Source: Clostridia bacterium
Lineage (GTDB): Bacteria; Bacillota; Clostridia; Christensenellales; UBA1242
Assembly: GCA_017399515.1 (NCBI GenBank)
Contig: JAFQBZ010000144.1
Span: 1-6,262 of the forward strand
Direction: 5' to 3'
Length of the DNA stretch: 6,262 bases
Made by a program: the position numbers and the translations under genes. The notes below the pieces were generated by a model that made no database searches, was not told where the DNA came from, and was given only the letters and a program-made list of their open reading frames with translations. How positions within the stretch are numbered: position 1 is the first letter of the stretch; every line of letters begins with the position of its first letter. Shown in pieces: positions 4,865-6,262 of this stretch.

Positions 4865-5899
4865 ATGGAATTAAATGAAATTTATGAAGTAGAAAAGAAA
4901 TTTGATGACGAAATAAAAACAGTTTCATCTCTTGAAGAACTTGAAACTGTTAGAGTTAAATATCTTGGCAAAAAAGGATATATAACTGATATTATGTCGA
5001 AATTTAGAGAAGTTCCTGTTGAGCAAAAGAAAGAGTTTGGTCAAAAGGTTAATGCACTTAAAAGTAAAATTGAAAATGTTATCAGCGAAACAAAAGTTGC
5101 TCTTGAACAAAAGGCAATTGAAGCAGAAATTAACAACACTGAAATGTTTGACTATTCGCTTCCTGTTGACACAGAAACAGGTTCACTTAATCCAAGAACA
5201 ATCATTCAAAAACAAGTTGTTGATATTTTCAAAAATATGGGATTTGTTATTGAAGATGGAAATGAAGTTGAAACAGAATATAACAACTTTGAATCTGTAA
5301 ATGTTCCAAAGAATCATCCTGCTCGTGACACACAAGATACTTTCTGGCTTAGCAATGGTCAACTTTTAAAAACTCAAACTTCTGCTGCTCAAAACAGAAT
5401 ACTTAGAACTTATGGTCCTGTTTGCAAAGTTATTTTCCCAGGAAGAGTATTTAGAAATGAACAACTTGATGCTAGACATGAAAACACATTCTTCCAACTT
5501 GAAGGTGTTGTTGTTGGAAAAAATATCACAGTTGCAAATTTAATTTACTTTGAAAAGGCGATGCTTAAAGCACTCTTTAAGAAAGATATTGAAGTTAGAC
5601 TTCGTCCAGGATTTTTCCCATTCACAGAGCCTAGTTATGAAATGGATGCTAAGTGTCCATTCTGTGGTGGAAGAGGTTGCCACACTTGTGGTGGTTCTGG
5701 TTGGATTGAACTTTGCCCATGTGGTATGATTCATCCAAATGTTTTAAGAATGGCAGGCATTGATCCTGATGAATATAACGGATTTGCGTTTGGTCTTGGT
5801 TTTGACAGACTTGTTATGATTAGAACAAATCTTGATGATATTAGACATTTAAACAGCAATAACTTAAAAGTTATGAGTCAATTTAAGACAAAGATGTAA
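4865..5899 (+). CDS. pheS: Phenylalanyl-tRNA synthetase alpha subunit
   Basis: The 344-residue protein is the catalytic alpha subunit of the alpha2-beta2 PheRS, which joins phenylalanine to tRNA-Phe. An N-terminal coiled-coil region (about 1-90) binds tRNA. The class II core follows, with HPARDTQDTFWL (151-162), LLKTQTSAAQNRIL (167-180), motif 2 GRVFRNEQLDARHENTFFQLEG (193-214) and motif 3 GFAFGLGFDRLVMI (306-319). The Ala of GFAFG (308) corresponds to E. coli Ala294, which sets Phe specificity, and is normal here. Residues 264-286 contain six cysteines (264, 267, 272, 275, 284, 286) in a CxxC-x4-CxxC-x8-CxC arrangement before GMIHPNVLRMAGIDP. The first four resemble a small zinc knuckle seen in some Gram-positive PheS proteins; metal binding is inferred. 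Length is normal. The gene is under T-box control and precedes pheT by 13 bases. Confidence 0.97.
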   Translation: MELNEIYEVEKKFDDEIKTVSSLEELETVRVKYLGKKGYITDIMSKFREVPVEQKKEFGQKVNALKSKIENVISETKVALEQKAIEAEINNTEMFDYSLPVDTETGSLNPRTIIQKQVVDIFKNMGFVIEDGNEVETEYNNFESVNVPKNHPARDTQDTFWLSNGQLLKTQTSAAQNRILRTYGPVCKVIFPGRVFRNEQLDARHENTFFQLEGVVVGKNITVANLIYFEKAMLKALFKKDIEVRLRPGFFPFTEPSYEMDAKCPFCGGRGCHTCGGSGWIELCPCGMIHPNVLRMAGIDPDEYNGFAFGLGFDRLVMIRTNLDDIRHLNSNNLKVMSQFKTKM

Positions 5900-5912
5900 G
5901 GAGTGAAAGATA

Positions 5913-6262
5913 ATGAAAATTTCTATAAATTGGATTAAAGATTATGTTGATTTATCTGGAATTGAGGTAGATGAACTTGTTAAGAGATTCAACCTTTCAA
6001 CTGCTGAAATTGAAGGTGTTGAAAAGAAGGGTGAAGATATTCAAAATATCGTTTTTGGAAAAATTTTAAAAATTGAAAAACACCCTGAAACTGATCATTT
6101 GCATGTTATGCAAGTTGATGTTGGAAATGAAACAATTCAAATTTTAACCAGTGCAACTAACATTTATGAAGGAATGGTTACCGCTGTTTGTAAAGTTGGA
6201 AGTTCAATTAAAGGTATGAAAATTAAGCCAACAAAAATGGTTGGAATTGAATCTTTTGGTAT
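5913..6262 (+). CDS. pheT: Phenylalanyl-tRNA synthetase beta subunit, 3' end outside window
   Basis: The first 116 codons of pheT are present and the frame is open to the right edge. The N-terminal MKISINWIKDYVDL is the standard opening of PheT. Residues about 43-116 form the EMAP-like tRNA-binding module (VFGKILKIEKHPETDHLHVMQVDVG, then a VGSSIKGMKIKPTKMVGIESFG ending). The beta subunit supplies editing of mischarged Tyr-tRNA-Phe and anticodon binding; those domains lie beyond the window. The segment usually written IVCGAPNV in the family reads ILTSATNI here (77-84), a mild divergence. The start has AAGGAG at 5898-5903, overlapping the last bases of the pheS stop, so the two subunits are made from one message in a coupled way. 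Confidence 0.95.
   Translation, partial: MKISINWIKDYVDLSGIEVDELVKRFNLSTAEIEGVEKKGEDIQNIVFGKILKIEKHPETDHLHVMQVDVGNETIQILTSATNIYEGMVTAVCKVGSSIKGMKIKPTKMVGIESFG

Noticed and set aside
5540..5734. Minus-strand open frame inside pheS
   Set aside because: It is antisense to the conserved PheS core and has no recognisable domain or ribosome binding site.

Overview
The window is AT-rich (roughly one third G+C by eye), uses strong AGGAG-type ribosome binding sites, and has every gene on the + strand. It carries a T-box riboswitch, a long-form hibernation factor and a classic rho-independent terminator. Together these point to a low-G+C Gram-positive bacterium (Firmicutes/Clostridia-like, possibly an uncultured gut lineage). 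I cannot name a genus from the sequence alone. TGG and not TGA encodes Trp, so a mycoplasma-type code is not indicated.

Layout, left to right: the last 40 codons of a Clp/Hsp100 AAA+ ATPase (1-125); the ribosome hibernation factor hpf with its own promoter and terminator (142-770); an unusual, catalytically degraded ABC-type ATPase with its own promoter (784-1826); a small protein with a PucR/CdaR-type C-terminal helix-turn-helix, with its own promoter (1854-2321); then nth (endonuclease III), obgE and yhbY, following closely as a probable operon (2321-4540). Next come a promoter and a complete Phe-specific T-box leader (4552-4835) controlling pheS and pheT; pheT runs off the right edge. There is no tRNA, rRNA, CRISPR array, insertion sequence or prophage gene.

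Most of the content is core cell maintenance: protein quality control, ribosome hibernation, ribosome assembly (Obg, YhbY), base excision repair (Nth) and tRNA charging (PheST). The T-box senses uncharged tRNA-Phe through a UUC specifier and a UGGU bulge, and its terminator and antiterminator can be read directly. The least explained part is the pair at 837-2321. The first is an ABC ATPase fold in which nearly every catalytic motif is altered and no permease gene is nearby. The second is a short HTH protein lacking the usual PucR sensory region. They are the best candidates for something undescribed, but the sequence gives no proof that they work together.

All four promoters I could place share an extended -10 (TGn before the hexamer) with 17-18 bp spacers. 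Two starts should be set downstream of the longest open frame: yhbY at 4247 and pheS at 4865. The longer pheS frame reads straight through the T-box.
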